A stretch of 64,000 nt of DNA from positions 1 to 64,000 of the forward strand of contig NZ_VJMG01000008.1 in NCBI RefSeq assembly GCF_007004135.1. The letters run 5' to 3'. Positions within the stretch are counted from its first letter, which is position 1; each line of letters opens with the position of its first letter. Made by a program: the position numbers and the translations under genes. This stretch comes from Affinirhizobium straminoryzae (GTDB lineage: Bacteria > Pseudomonadota > Alphaproteobacteria > Rhizobiales > Rhizobiaceae). Positions 20,514-29,441 of this stretch are shown here, piece by piece. The notes beneath the pieces are model-generated. The model saw only the letters and a program-made list of their open reading frames with translations, was not told where the DNA came from and did not search any database.

Positions 20514-21068
20514 TCAAGGCTTTAATCCGGACAGGAAGCGGGCGAACACCATGGTGCCTTCCGGCCAGGGGCCGTGACCCGAATCGGCATTGATATGGCC
20601 CGCCTCGCCGGCATCGATCAACTGTGAGCCCCAGGCATTGGTGATGTCGTCGGCGTGCTCGTAGGTGCCGAAGGGGTCGTTGCGGCTGGCAATCGTCATC
20701 GACGGGAAGGGAAGCGGGTCGCGCGGATAGGGGCCAAACGTCATCAGATGCTTCGGCCGGATGTCCGGGTTGGCCACATCCGGCGGCGCGACGAAGAAGG
20801 CGCCGGCCACCTTGTTGCGGAAATGCGGAATGGCATGGATGACGGTCGGAACGCCCAGCGAATGCGCCACCAGCACGACGGGCCGCGTGGAGGCGTTCAC
20901 CTCTTCGGCGACACGCGCCACCCAGTCCTCGCGCACGGGCTTCGACCATTCGGCCTGTTCCACCCGCCGCGCGGTCTGCAACTTGGACTGCCAGCGCGTC
21001 TGCCAGTGGGCCGGTCCGGAATTGGTGTAGCCGGGAACGATGAGAATATCTGCGTCTGATGCCTTCAT
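20514..21068 (-). CDS. RBBP9/YdeN-family serine hydrolase
   Basis: 184 aa alpha/beta hydrolase of the RBBP9/YdeN type, cytoplasmic. Landmarks: N-terminal ILIVPGYTNSGPAHWQTRW, nucleophile elbow VAHSLG, acid SRNDPFG and catalytic His in GEAGHINADSGHGPWPEG. The family hydrolyses small esters in vitro; the native substrate is unknown. It is monocistronic between two oppositely placed regions, with its stop 81 nt from the start of the GGDEF-EAL gene. Confidence 0.85.
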   Translation of the reverse strand: MKASDADILIVPGYTNSGPAHWQTRWQSKLQTARRVEQAEWSKPVREDWVARVAEEVNASTRPVVLVAHSLGVPTVIHAIPHFRNKVAGAFFVAPPDVANPDIRPKHLMTFGPYPRDPLPFPSMTIASRNDPFGTYEHADDITNAWGSQLIDAGEAGHINADSGHGPWPEGTMVFARFLSGLKP

Positions 21069-21234
21069 GGCCCTTATCTGCTGAGCCGGCCGCGTCGCGT
21101 CAAGAGAGAGCCATCACGGCTTTGTCAAAAAATAATATGCAACACATACTATATCGCCCGATGTCGCGATGCTAATCTTGCCCCCGGGTTGCCCAAGGGG
21201 AGTTGCCGGCAGCCCGATGGATTGGGAGGAATTC

Positions 21235-22890
21235 ATGAGAAAAGCCCTTTTTCTGGGCGGGACGGCGCTGGTCGTCACGCTTGTGCCGCAGCTTGCGCTC
21301 GCGGCAGCCGATTGCGCCGGCCTGCTGCGCGATGGCCAGCATCCGGCCGGCCTTCAGGTGACGGAGGCGGTGGAAACGCCCCCGACCGACGACATTCCGG
21401 TTGCCCATTGCCTGGTGCGCGGCAAGACGCCGGACAGGGCCGGGGTCGACGGCAAGACCTATGCGATCCGCTTCGAACTGCGGCTGCCGAAGGACTGGAA
21501 CGGCCGCTTCGTGCACCAGTTCAACGGCGGTAATGATGGCGTGGTGGTGCCGGCCCTCGGGCCGCTGCTCGGCGGCAACAAGAAGGATACGGCCCTTGGC
21601 CGCGGCTACGCCGTCGTCTCCAGCGATGCGGGCCATGATGGCAAGGCTGCGCCGGAAAAGGGCATTGCCGGCAGCGCTGCCTTCGGCCTCGATCCGCAGG
21701 CCAGGCGGGATTACGGTTATACCGCCGTTGCGACGCTGAACCCGCTCGCAAAGCAGCTGGTCGAGACCTATTACGGGAAAAAGATCGCCTTCACCTACGG
21801 CATCGGGAGTTCCAATGGCGGGCGCCATGCGCTGATGGCGGCAAGCCGCCTTGCCGGTGAATTCGACGGACTGCTGGCCGGCTATCCCGGCCTCAACCTG
21901 CCGAAGGCCGCCATCCAGCATGCGCTCGATGTGCAGGCCTGGACGAAGGTCAATCCGGATATCGCCAAGGCCTTCAGCCGCGATGACATGGCCGTGCTGG
22001 CCAAGGGCATCCTGAAGGCTTGCGACAGTCTCGATGGTCTTGCCGACGGGGTGGTGGGCGATCCCGACGCCTGCCAGACGGCGTTCAAGCCGGAAACGCT
22101 GGAATGCACGAAGGCGGGCGACACCGGCTGCCTCTCCGCCGCGCAGATCACCGCGCTGAAGACCAGCCATGCCGGCCCCCGCAACAGCAAGGGCGAGCAG
22201 CTTTACAGCGAATGGGACTGGGATCCCGGCATGGCCTCTGCCAACTGGCGCGGCTGGAAGCTCGAAAGCGCCGTGGATGCCTGGGGCAGGAAGCCGATCA
22301 TCGGCGTGATGGGCGCTGCTTCGCTGGCGCAGGTCTTCACAACGCCGCCGACGCCTGTGGGCGGCACGCCCGATGCATTGCAGGCCTATCTTCTCGGCTT
22401 CGATTTTGACCGGGACGCGCCCAAGGTGTTTGCGAAGGATGCGACCTTCACCGAATCCGCCGTGGATTTCATGATCCCGCCCGGAAGCGACAATCCGGAC
22501 CTGAAGGCGTTCCGCGATGCCGGGCACAAGATGATCGTGTTCCACGGCAATGCCGACCCGGTGTTTTCGGTGCTCGACACCGTCAACTGGTACCGCAAGC
22601 TCGATGCCAACAATGGCGGCAAGGCCGGCGATTTCGTCAAACTTTACCGCATTCCGGGAATGCCGCATGGCGCAGGCGGACCGTCCTATGACGATTTCGA
22701 CTTCCTCTCGCCGCTGGTCGCCTGGGTGGAACAGGACAAGGCGCCCGGCGCCGTGGCGGCCGGCATCACGCCTGCCAACAAGGAAGCCGAGGGCCTCGCC
22801 GGCAAGCGCACTCTCTATTGCCCCTATCCGCAGGTGGCCCGCTTCACCGGCGCTGCTGCGGATGACGAGAGCCGTTTTGCCTGCCGGTAA
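21235..22890 (+). CDS. Secreted tannase/feruloyl-esterase family protein
   Basis: 551 aa from ATG 21235, preceded by GGGAGGAATTC, a very good ribosome site; the frame from 21169 would hide the signal peptide. Signal peptide MRKALFLGGTALVVTLVPQLALAAA, so periplasmic or secreted. Catalytic triad: Ser193 in GSSNGGR, Asp441 in HGNADP and His478 in PGMPHGAGG. Fungal and many bacterial members carry a CS-D-HC motif in which Cys residues next to Ser and His form a disulfide; here these positions are Ser192 and Gly479. Predicted to cleave aromatic or phenolic esters; substrate unknown. AT-rich upstream sequence (21120-21160) holds an imperfect TATG...CATA dyad. Strong terminator after the stop. Confidence 0.85.
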   Translation: MRKALFLGGTALVVTLVPQLALAAADCAGLLRDGQHPAGLQVTEAVETPPTDDIPVAHCLVRGKTPDRAGVDGKTYAIRFELRLPKDWNGRFVHQFNGGNDGVVVPALGPLLGGNKKDTALGRGYAVVSSDAGHDGKAAPEKGIAGSAAFGLDPQARRDYGYTAVATLNPLAKQLVETYYGKKIAFTYGIGSSNGGRHALMAASRLAGEFDGLLAGYPGLNLPKAAIQHALDVQAWTKVNPDIAKAFSRDDMAVLAKGILKACDSLDGLADGVVGDPDACQTAFKPETLECTKAGDTGCLSAAQITALKTSHAGPRNSKGEQLYSEWDWDPGMASANWRGWKLESAVDAWGRKPIIGVMGAASLAQVFTTPPTPVGGTPDALQAYLLGFDFDRDAPKVFAKDATFTESAVDFMIPPGSDNPDLKAFRDAGHKMIVFHGNADPVFSVLDTVNWYRKLDANNGGKAGDFVKLYRIPGMPHGAGGPSYDDFDFLSPLVAWVEQDKAPGAVAAGITPANKEAEGLAGKRTLYCPYPQVARFTGAAADDESRFACR

Positions 22891-22923
22891 GTAGCGGCGA
22901 TCCATTCGTGATGCCTGAAATGC

Positions 22924-22962
22924 AAATCAGCCGGGGCGGTTGGCCGCCCCGGCTGATTTTTT
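22924..22962. terminator. Strong bidirectional terminator
   Basis: AATCAGCCGGGGCGG (22925-22939) pairs perfectly with CCGCCCCGGCTGATT (22944-22958), loop TTGG, followed by TTTT; A-rich on the other side. It ends the tannase gene and the convergent purB gene. Confidence 0.92.
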
Positions 22963-22979
22963 GATTCAGGATGAAAAGG

Positions 22980-24281
22980 TTAGCCGAACACGCGGCTGAA
23001 GATCGTGTCGACATGCTTGGTGTGGTAGCCAAGGTCGAATTTCTCGCGGATCTGCTCTTCCGAAAGGGCCGCGCGAACGTCCGCATCGGCCAGCAGTTCC
23101 TCGAGGAAATCCTTGCCGTCTTCCCAGACCCTCATGGCGTTGCGTTGCACGAGACGATAGGCATCCTCGCGCGAAACGCCGGCCTGGGTCAGCGCCAGAA
23201 GTACGCGCTGCGAATGAACAAGCCCGCGGAACTTGTTGAGATTCTTCATCATGTTGTCCGGGTAGATCACCAGCTTCTCGATGACGCCGGCAAGCCGGTT
23301 CAGCGCGAAGTCAAGCGTGATCGTCGTGTCCGGACCGATGCCGCGCTCGACGGAGGAATGCGAGATGTCGCGTTCGTGCCAGAGCGCCACGTTTTCGAGC
23401 GCCGGCACCACCGCCATACGCACCAGACGCGCAAGACCGGTCAGGTTCTCGGTGAGAACAGGATTGCGCTTGTGCGGCATGGCCGACGAGCCCTTCTGGC
23501 CGGGCGAGAAGAATTCTTCCGCTTCCAGCACTTCGGTACGCTGCATGTGGCGGATCTCAATCGCCACATTCTCGATCGAGGAGGCGATTACGCCAAGCGT
23601 CGCGAAGAACATCGCGTGGCGGTCGCGCGGGATGACCTGTGTCGAGACCGGCTCCGGCACCAGACCAAGCTTGGCGCAGACATGTTCCTCGACGCGCGGA
23701 TCGATGTTGGCGAAGGTGCCGACGGCGCCGGAAATCGCACCCGTGGCAATTTCGGCGCGCGCATGGACCAGGCGGGCGCGGTTGCGCGCCATCTCGGCAT
23801 AGAAGCGCGCGAAGGTGAGGCCCATCGTGGTCGGCTCGGCATGGATGCCGTGGCTGCGGCCGATGCGGATCGTGTCCTTGTGCTCGAAGGCGCGGGTTTT
23901 CAGCGCCGCCAGCACGCGGTCCATGTCGGCGATCAGGATGTCGGCGGCGCGCACCAGCTGGATGTTGAGCGTCGTATCGAGCACGTCCGACGATGTCATG
24001 CCCTGATGCACGAAGCGGGAATCGGGGCCGACGAATTCGGCCAGATGGGTGAGGAAGGCGATGACGTCATGCTTGGTGACGGCCTCGATCTCGTCGATGC
24101 GGGCCACGTCGAACTCTGCCGCACCGCCCTTTTCCCAGATGGTCCGCGCGGCATCATGCGGGATCACGCCGATGTCGGCCAGAGCGTCGCAGGCATGGGC
24201 CTCGATCTCGAACCAGATGCGGAACTTGGTCTCGGGCGACCAGATGGCGACCATTTCGGGCCGGGAATAGCGGGGGATCAT
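22980..24281 (-). CDS. purB: Adenylosuccinate lyase PurB
   Basis: Cleaves SAICAR and adenylosuccinate in purine synthesis. 433 aa from ATG 24281 (MIPRYSRPEMVAIWSPETKF, the conserved rhizobial start); the frame upstream to 24344 is not conserved-looking. Fumarase/aspartase superfamily signature SSAMPHKRNPV is present, with TSSDVLDTTLN and the His-containing RSHGIHAEPT. It lies downstream of rpe on the same strand and shares its terminator with the tannase gene. Confidence 0.97.
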   Translation of the reverse strand: MIPRYSRPEMVAIWSPETKFRIWFEIEAHACDALADIGVIPHDAARTIWEKGGAAEFDVARIDEIEAVTKHDVIAFLTHLAEFVGPDSRFVHQGMTSSDVLDTTLNIQLVRAADILIADMDRVLAALKTRAFEHKDTIRIGRSHGIHAEPTTMGLTFARFYAEMARNRARLVHARAEIATGAISGAVGTFANIDPRVEEHVCAKLGLVPEPVSTQVIPRDRHAMFFATLGVIASSIENVAIEIRHMQRTEVLEAEEFFSPGQKGSSAMPHKRNPVLTENLTGLARLVRMAVVPALENVALWHERDISHSSVERGIGPDTTITLDFALNRLAGVIEKLVIYPDNMMKNLNKFRGLVHSQRVLLALTQAGVSREDAYRLVQRNAMRVWEDGKDFLEELLADADVRAALSEEQIREKFDLGYHTKHVDTIFSRVFG

Positions 24282-24328
24282 CGGGGGGTCCTTGGCGGTT
24301 TCGGAAATTGGCCCCGCTTTAGCAAGAA

Positions 24329-24356
24329 GCGCCGCCAAGCTCAACGTGGGCGGCGC
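24329..24356 (-). terminator. Possible terminator between rpe and purB
   Basis: GCGCCGCC (24329-24336) pairs with GGCGGCGC (24349-24356) around a 12-nt loop. On the minus strand it is followed by TTCTTGCT, only mildly T-rich. Confidence 0.4.
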
Positions 24357-24397
24357 GACAGGATGGCGGGGCGGAAGGATCGTCGATGCGGCGCCTG

Positions 24398-25075
24398 TCA
24401 GCCGCGGGCGGACTCAGCGGCGGTGCGCAGCGCAGCGACATTGGCGCGATAGGCCTCGATGCTGCCACCCTTGTAGACGGCGGAGCCCGCCACGAACACA
24501 TTGGCGCCGGCCGCCGTTGCAGCCCCGATGGTATCGGCCGTGATGCCGCCATCAACCTGCAACTCGATGGGGCGGGCGCCGATCATCGCCTTGGCGGCGC
24601 GGATCTTCTCCACCATCGCGGGGATGAATTTCTGGCCGCCGAAGCCCGGATTGACGCTCATGATCAAGATCAGGTCGATATCATCAAGCACGTTTTCCAG
24701 CACGGAAAGCGGAGTTGCCGGGTTCAGCGTCACGCCGACCTTCTTGCCGAGCGCGCGGATGGTCTGCAGCGAGCGGTGCAGGTGCGGGCCTGCCTCGGCA
24801 TGCACGGTGATGCTGTCGCAGCCGGCCTTGGCGAAGGCCTCCAGATAGGGATCGGCCGGTGCGATCATCAGGTGGCAGTCGAAGAAGGCGGTGGTGTGCG
24901 GGCGCAGCGCCTTGATGACGTCCGGCCCGAAGGAGATGTTCGGCACGAAATGCCCGTCCATCACGTCAAGATGCACCCAGTCGGCGCCGGCCTCCACGAC
25001 ATCACGCACCTCCTGGCCGAGCTTTGAAAAATCGGCGGCGAGAATGGACGGGGCGATGCGGATGGGCAGGGTCAT
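24398..25075 (-). CDS. rpe: Ribulose-phosphate 3-epimerase
   Basis: Interconverts ribulose-5-phosphate and xylulose-5-phosphate (pentose phosphate pathway and Calvin cycle). 225 aa TIM barrel. Motifs: [14 protein letters not shown] (Ser/Asp), [19 protein letters not shown] (metal-binding Asp and His), [10 protein letters not shown] and ELQVDGGI (second Asp). Complete active site. It lies 117 nt upstream of purB and 80 nt downstream of the periplasmic-binding-protein gene, all on the minus strand. Confidence 0.97.
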   Translation of the reverse strand: MTLPIRIAPSILAADFSKLGQEVRDVVEAGADWVHLDVMDGHFVPNISFGPDVIKALRPHTTAFFDCHLMIAPADPYLEAFAKAGCDSITVHAEAGPHLHRSLQTIRALGKKVGVTLNPATPLSVLENVLDDIDLILIMSVNPGFGGQKFIPAMVEKIRAAKAMIGARPIELQVDGGITADTIGAATAAGANVFVAGSAVYKGGSIEAYRANVAALRTAAESARG

Positions 25076-25154
25076 GACGGGTTCCTTCGGCGGCTGTTGG
25101 ATCGCGGGGTCCGCTTAACATCGCAGGCACGGCGGCACAATCCGCGAGGCCATG

Positions 25155-26249
25155 CTATTGCGTCGGGGGACCCAGCACCTCGAAGCCGCTGCCGGTCCAC
25201 TGTTGCAGCAGGAAGGGATTGCGGGTCAGTTCATGGTCTGCGCGGAACTGCACCTGGCCGATCACCGTCTGCACGGAAAGCCCGGGCAGAACAGCAGCCA
25301 CCGAGCCCTTGCCGTCCGCAGCCTTCACCGCAGCGCTCGCCACCTGCAGGGCGGCATAGGCGGGCAGCGTATAGCCGTCCGGCTCGAAACCGGTGGCACG
25401 CAGAGCGGCGGCTGCGGCCTCGGCCTGCGGCAGGTTCGCATAATCAGGCAGCGCGACGGCGAGCACACCCTCGCGCAGCGGGATCGGCCGGTCGGCGGCG
25501 CGCATCACGTCGCCGCCGATGAAGAACAGGCCCGCGCCATCGTTGGCCGCATCGCGGGCCAGGATGGCGACGTCGCCACGGTCGCCGCCGACCACCACAT
25601 GCGTGGCACCGGCTTTCACCAGCCGGCGCACCAGCGCCAGCTGCTGCTCCTGCCCGGGACGGAAGACATCGGTGAAGACCGGCTTGATACCGCCGGCCTC
25701 CAGCTTCTGGCGCACGGCGCTCGTCAGCTCGCGGCCATAGATGGTGCCGTCGTCGACGAGCGCGATCGGCCGGTTCTGATAGCGGGTGAGGATGGTTTCG
25801 GCGAGCGTGTTGGCCTCGTCACCATCGACGGGACCGAGCCGGAAAAAGGGCCAGCCATAGCGCGCCGCATCCTCCATCAGGATGCGCGAGCGCACAGAAA
25901 CGGTAATCGCTGCGATGCCGGCATCCTTGAGCTTAGGCAACGCAGCGGACAGGGTCTCCACGCAGAGAAAGCCGATGGCAACCGTGACCTTCGCCTGGCG
26001 CAGCTTGTCCGCCACCGCTTGGCCGCTGCCCTGTTCGCAGCTTTCGGCGACGGGCACCAGCGTATCGCCGGCCGACACGGCGGCGCGGGCGCCGCGCAGG
26101 ATCTGCTGGCCGAGCAGCGCATAGGGGCCATCCTGCGGCGCGACCACGCCGATGCTGGCCGCCGCCGCCGGCTGGGCGACCGCCAGGAGGACAGCGAGCA
26201 GGGCAGTCGTCCCGGTCTTTCGCAGAAGAGATGTGTCAACGTCGCGCAT
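25155..26249 (-). CDS. Branched-chain amino acid-type periplasmic binding protein
   Basis: 364 aa with a Sec signal peptide (TTALLAVLLAVAQPAAAA). Type 1 periplasmic-binding fold: ASIGVVAPQDGPYALLGQQILRGARAAV resembles the LivJ/LivK opening, followed by a two-lobe pattern (FRLGPVDGDEA, IALVDDGTIYGRELTSAV, VVVGGDRGDVAILARDA). A good ribosome site (GAGGTGAAGC) precedes the ATG. No permease or ATPase lies beside it, so it either serves a distant ABC importer or is a solute sensor. Ligand unknown. Confidence 0.82.
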   Translation of the reverse strand: MRDVDTSLLRKTGTTALLAVLLAVAQPAAAASIGVVAPQDGPYALLGQQILRGARAAVSAGDTLVPVAESCEQGSGQAVADKLRQAKVTVAIGFLCVETLSAALPKLKDAGIAAITVSVRSRILMEDAARYGWPFFRLGPVDGDEANTLAETILTRYQNRPIALVDDGTIYGRELTSAVRQKLEAGGIKPVFTDVFRPGQEQQLALVRRLVKAGATHVVVGGDRGDVAILARDAANDGAGLFFIGGDVMRAADRPIPLREGVLAVALPDYANLPQAEAAAAALRATGFEPDGYTLPAYAALQVASAAVKAADGKGSVAAVLPGLSVQTVIGQVQFRADHELTRNPFLLQQWTGSGFEVLGPPTQ

Positions 26250-26397
26250 GCTTCACCTCTAGCCGGACGGCGTGCCGCTGCAAAGCGGAATTCGTGGCCT
26301 CCTCGGCATGCCCCGCGCAAATCCGGCGCGGGCGTGGACAAGGGCCGGAAACCTTCCCATATGATAGCGTGTGGTCGCGGCGGGGAGGATGCCAAGC

Positions 26398-26907
26398 GTG
26401 ACGATTTCCGAAAAGGCCGAGCCGAGGCTGATCGAACCTGCGGTCTACCGCAACGGCATGGCGCGCTATGCCGGCCATGTGCAGGCGGTGACGACCGAGT
26501 GGCAGGGTCTGCGGCGCGGCGTGACGGTGACGGCCGCCTGTTCTGTATCCGACGATCCCGCAACCGTTCTCGCCTGCCTCAATGCCGGCAATGAAAGCAA
26601 TGCCATTTTCGAGGCCAGCGGCCGCTTTGCACTGAACACGCTCGCCGCCCATCACCAGGCGCTTGCCCGGGCGCTGGCCGGTTTCGACCGCCTGCCGGTC
26701 GAGGAGCGTTTTGCGCTCGCCGAATGGACGACGTTGTCGACCGGCGCGCCGATCCTTTCCGATGCGCTGGTCGCCTTCGACTGCCAGCTGATCGACATCC
26801 GCCGCATGTCCACCCATATCGTGCTGTTCGGGCAGGTCGTGGATCTGCATTTCGGGCCGGTCAATCCGGCGCTGGTCTATCTGGACCGCACCTTTCACGC
26901 GCTGTAG
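26398..26907 (+). CDS. Flavin reductase (FMN-binding split barrel)
   Basis: 169 aa NAD(P)H:flavin reductase-like protein. Family features: GVTVTAACSVSDDPATVLACLNAGNESN (flavin-phosphate loop), FALNTLAAHHQALARALAG and a C-terminal strand VLFGQVVDLHFG. Such proteins supply reduced FMN to two-component monooxygenases; no partner oxygenase is adjacent. GTG 26398 is chosen because GGGGAGG ends 9 nt upstream, whereas ATG 26389 directly abuts that site. It starts the plus-strand series leading into the CoxD/CoxE genes, 27 nt away. Confidence 0.85.
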   Translation: MTISEKAEPRLIEPAVYRNGMARYAGHVQAVTTEWQGLRRGVTVTAACSVSDDPATVLACLNAGNESNAIFEASGRFALNTLAAHHQALARALAGFDRLPVEERFALAEWTTLSTGAPILSDALVAFDCQLIDIRRMSTHIVLFGQVVDLHFGPVNPALVYLDRTFHAL

Positions 26908-26934
26908 GCTTGCTGGCTGACGGGAGAAACGATC

Positions 26935-27864
26935 ATGTCCTCAGACATCCAGCACCTGCTGCCGGCCTCCATCGACGAGACGCTTGCCCTGCTGGAGGGG
27001 CAGGATTACCTGGCCGGCCGAGGCCTTGCGACGGTGATCTTTCTCGCGCTGCGGATGAAGCGACCTCTGTTTCTGGAAGGCGAGGCCGGTGTCGGCAAGA
27101 CCGAGATCGCCAAGGCCCTGTCGCGCGGGCTGAACCGGCCGCTGATCCGCCTGCAGTGCTACGAGGGGCTGGATGTCGCCTCGGCCGTCTACGAATGGAA
27201 TTTCCCGGCGCAGATGCTGGATATCCGGCTCGCTGAAGCCGCAGGCCTTGCCGACCGCGACCGCCTGGAAACCAGCCTTTATTCGGAGCGTCACCTGATC
27301 CGCCGCCCGGTGCTGCAGGCGCTTGCCGCCGCCGGAGAGGCAGCCCCCGTCTTCCTGATCGACGAACTCGACCGCACCGACGAGGCGTTCGAAGCTTTCC
27401 TGCTGGAAGTGCTTTCGGATTTTCAGGTGACGATCCCCGAACTCGGCACGATCCGCGCGGCGGAACCGCCGATCGTCATCATCACCACCAACCGCACGCG
27501 CGAGATCCACGATGCGCTGAAGCGCCGCTGCCTGTACCACTGGGTGGATTATCCGGATGCCGCGCAGGAACTGGCGATCCTGAAACGCAAGGTGCCGGGT
27601 GCGGCGACTGCGCTCTCGCAGCAGGTGGTGGCCTATGTGCAGCGGCTGCGCACCATTGATCTTTTCAAGAATCCGGGCGTCGCCGAAACCATCGACTGGG
27701 CAACCGCGCTCACCGAACTCGACCGGCTGGCACTCGATCCCGAAACGATTTCGGACACGCTCGGCACGCTGCTGAAATACCAGGAAGACATTGCCCGCAT
27801 CCGCGGCGGCGAGGGCGAGGCCATCCTGTCGGACATCCGCGCCGAACTTCTGGCGGCGGGCTGA
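26935..27864 (+). CDS. MoxR-family AAA ATPase, CoxD-like
   Basis: 309 aa AAA+ ATPase. Walker A GEAGVGKTE (about residues 49-57), Walker B VFLIDELDR, sensor 1 IVIITTNRTREIHDAL, and Arg-finger region ALKRRCLYHWVDYPD. In carboxydotrophs CoxD, with the VWA protein CoxE, assembles the Cu-S-Mo centre of CO dehydrogenase; in other bacteria similar pairs act as metal-insertion or protein-activation chaperones. The VWA partner follows after 3 nt. Confidence 0.9.
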   Translation: MSSDIQHLLPASIDETLALLEGQDYLAGRGLATVIFLALRMKRPLFLEGEAGVGKTEIAKALSRGLNRPLIRLQCYEGLDVASAVYEWNFPAQMLDIRLAEAAGLADRDRLETSLYSERHLIRRPVLQALAAAGEAAPVFLIDELDRTDEAFEAFLLEVLSDFQVTIPELGTIRAAEPPIVIITTNRTREIHDALKRRCLYHWVDYPDAAQELAILKRKVPGAATALSQQVVAYVQRLRTIDLFKNPGVAETIDWATALTELDRLALDPETISDTLGTLLKYQEDIARIRGGEGEAILSDIRAELLAAG

Positions 27865-27867
27865 GCC

Positions 27868-29124
27868 ATGGTGCACCCCTCCACAGGCGATGGTACCATT
27901 CTGCCACCGGTTCAGGCGGGCGAGGGAAAGCTTGCGGACAACATCCTGCATTTCTCCCGGGTGCTGCGCCGCGCCGGTCTGAAAACCTCGCCACAGGCGA
28001 CGCTGGACGCCGTGGCGGCGGTCGAGGCCGTGGGCATCGGCGCGCGCGAGGAGTTTCATGCGGCACTCGCCGCCGTCTTCGTCAAGCGGCGCGAGGACAT
28101 GGCGGTGTTCGACGAGGCCTTTCGGCTGTTCTGGCGCAAGCGCGACCTCGTGGAAAAGATGATCCAGATGATGTCGCCAAAAGTGGCCGATGGCCGCGAC
28201 AGGGAAAAGCCGAAGCCGGCCGCCGCCCGCGTCAGCGATTCGCTGCTGGGACACCAGCAGAGGGCGCCCAAGCGGGAGGCGCCGCCGCAGGTGGAGACGG
28301 ATGCCCGCTTCACGGCCTCCGGCTCCGACGTGCTGCGGCAGACCGATTTCGCGCAGATGACGGCCGCAGAGCTTGGCGAAGCGCGCCGGGCGATCGCGCG
28401 TCTGGTGCTGCCGCTTGCGGAGGTGGCGACGCGCCGCTACCAGCCATCGACCCGCCCGGTCAGGATCGATCCGCGTGGCACGCTGCGCCAGGCGATGCGC
28501 AGCGGCGGCGCGATGATGCTGCCGAAGTTTCGCAGCGTGCGCCGCCGTCCACCGCCTCTCGTGGTGCTAGCCGATATTTCCGGCTCGATGAGCCAGTACA
28601 GCCGCATTTTCCTGCATTTCGCGCATGCGCTGATGGAAAAGCGCCGTCGCACGCATGTCTTCCTGTTCGGCACACGGCTGACCAACGTGACCCGCGCACT
28701 GCGCCAGCGCGATCCGGATGCGGCGCTGGATGCCTGCACGGCCTCTGTCCGCGACTGGTCGGGCGGCACCCGGATCGGCGAGACGCTGAAGGACTTCAAC
28801 CGGCTGTGGGGGCGTCGCGTGCTGGGTGGCGGCGCGGTGGTTCTTTTGATCACCGACGGGCTGGAGCGCGACGGGGTGGACGTGCTGGAAACCGAGATCG
28901 ACCGGCTGCACCGCAGCTGCCGCCGGCTGATCTGGCTCAATCCGCTGCTGCGGTTCGAGGGCTTTGCCGCGCGCGCCCGGGGCGTGCGGGCCATGCTGCC
29001 CCATGTGGACGAATTCCGACCCGTCCACAATCTGGATTCTCTTGGCGCACTGGCTGCCGCACTGAGCGGCGAGACAGGCCGCGCTGCCGATCCGCGCCGA
29101 TTTCTGCAAAGGAGTGCCGCATGA
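27868..29124 (+). CDS. VWA-domain protein, CoxE-like
   Basis: 418 aa. N-terminal helical part (LHFSRVLRRAGLKTSPQ...), a basic linker rich in Arg, Lys and Pro, then a C-terminal VWA domain (about 225-390) with MIDAS residues in LADISGSMS (DxSxS), WSGGTRIG (Thr) and LITDGLERDG (Asp). Expected partner of the MoxR ATPase just upstream. Its stop overlaps the next start by 4 nt (ATGA), so all genes from MoxR onward look translationally coupled. Confidence 0.9.
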   Translation: MVHPSTGDGTILPPVQAGEGKLADNILHFSRVLRRAGLKTSPQATLDAVAAVEAVGIGAREEFHAALAAVFVKRREDMAVFDEAFRLFWRKRDLVEKMIQMMSPKVADGRDREKPKPAAARVSDSLLGHQQRAPKREAPPQVETDARFTASGSDVLRQTDFAQMTAAELGEARRAIARLVLPLAEVATRRYQPSTRPVRIDPRGTLRQAMRSGGAMMLPKFRSVRRRPPPLVVLADISGSMSQYSRIFLHFAHALMEKRRRTHVFLFGTRLTNVTRALRQRDPDAALDACTASVRDWSGGTRIGETLKDFNRLWGRRVLGGGAVVLLITDGLERDGVDVLETEIDRLHRSCRRLIWLNPLLRFEGFAARARGVRAMLPHVDEFRPVHNLDSLGALAAALSGETGRAADPRRFLQRSAA

Positions 29125-29441
29125 GCAATAGTCTTGACCCGCTTCTGACGGCGGAGGGCTGGGCGGCCGAGGGGCGCGCCGTTGCCATCGCCACCGTGAT
29201 GGAAACCTGGGGATCGGCGCCGCGTCCGGTGGGCAGCCATCTGGTGATCGATGGCGAGGGCAATTTCGAGGGCTCCGTCTCCGGCGGCTGCGTCGAGGGT
29301 GCGGTGATCACCGAGGCGCTCGAGGTGCTGCAAGGCGGTCAACCGAAGATGCTGGATTTCGGGGTTGCCGACGAGACCGCCTGGCGCGTCGGCCTCTCCT
29401 GCGGCGGCCGCATCCGGGTCTATGTGGAAAGGCTCGGCTGA
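29121..29441 (+). CDS. XdhC/CoxI-type protein, N-terminal domain as a separate gene
   Basis: 106 aa containing only the XdhC_CoxI domain: VAIATVMETWGSAPRPVGSHLVI, GSVSGGCVEGAV and SCGGRIRVYVERL. XdhC proteins bind molybdenum cofactor, promote its sulfuration and hand it to xanthine-dehydrogenase-family enzymes. In many bacteria this domain and the Rossmann domain are one chain; here they are two genes, this stop and the next ATG overlapping as TGATG. Confidence 0.85.
   Translation: MSNSLDPLLTAEGWAAEGRAVAIATVMETWGSAPRPVGSHLVIDGEGNFEGSVSGGCVEGAVITEALEVLQGGQPKMLDFGVADETAWRVGLSCGGRIRVYVERLG

Noticed and set aside
21120-21165. MarR-type operator (imperfect TATG...CATA dyad) upstream of the tannase-like gene
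   Set aside because: Arms are only four bases and no MarR gene is adjacent, so it is not listed as a site; mentioned only as context.
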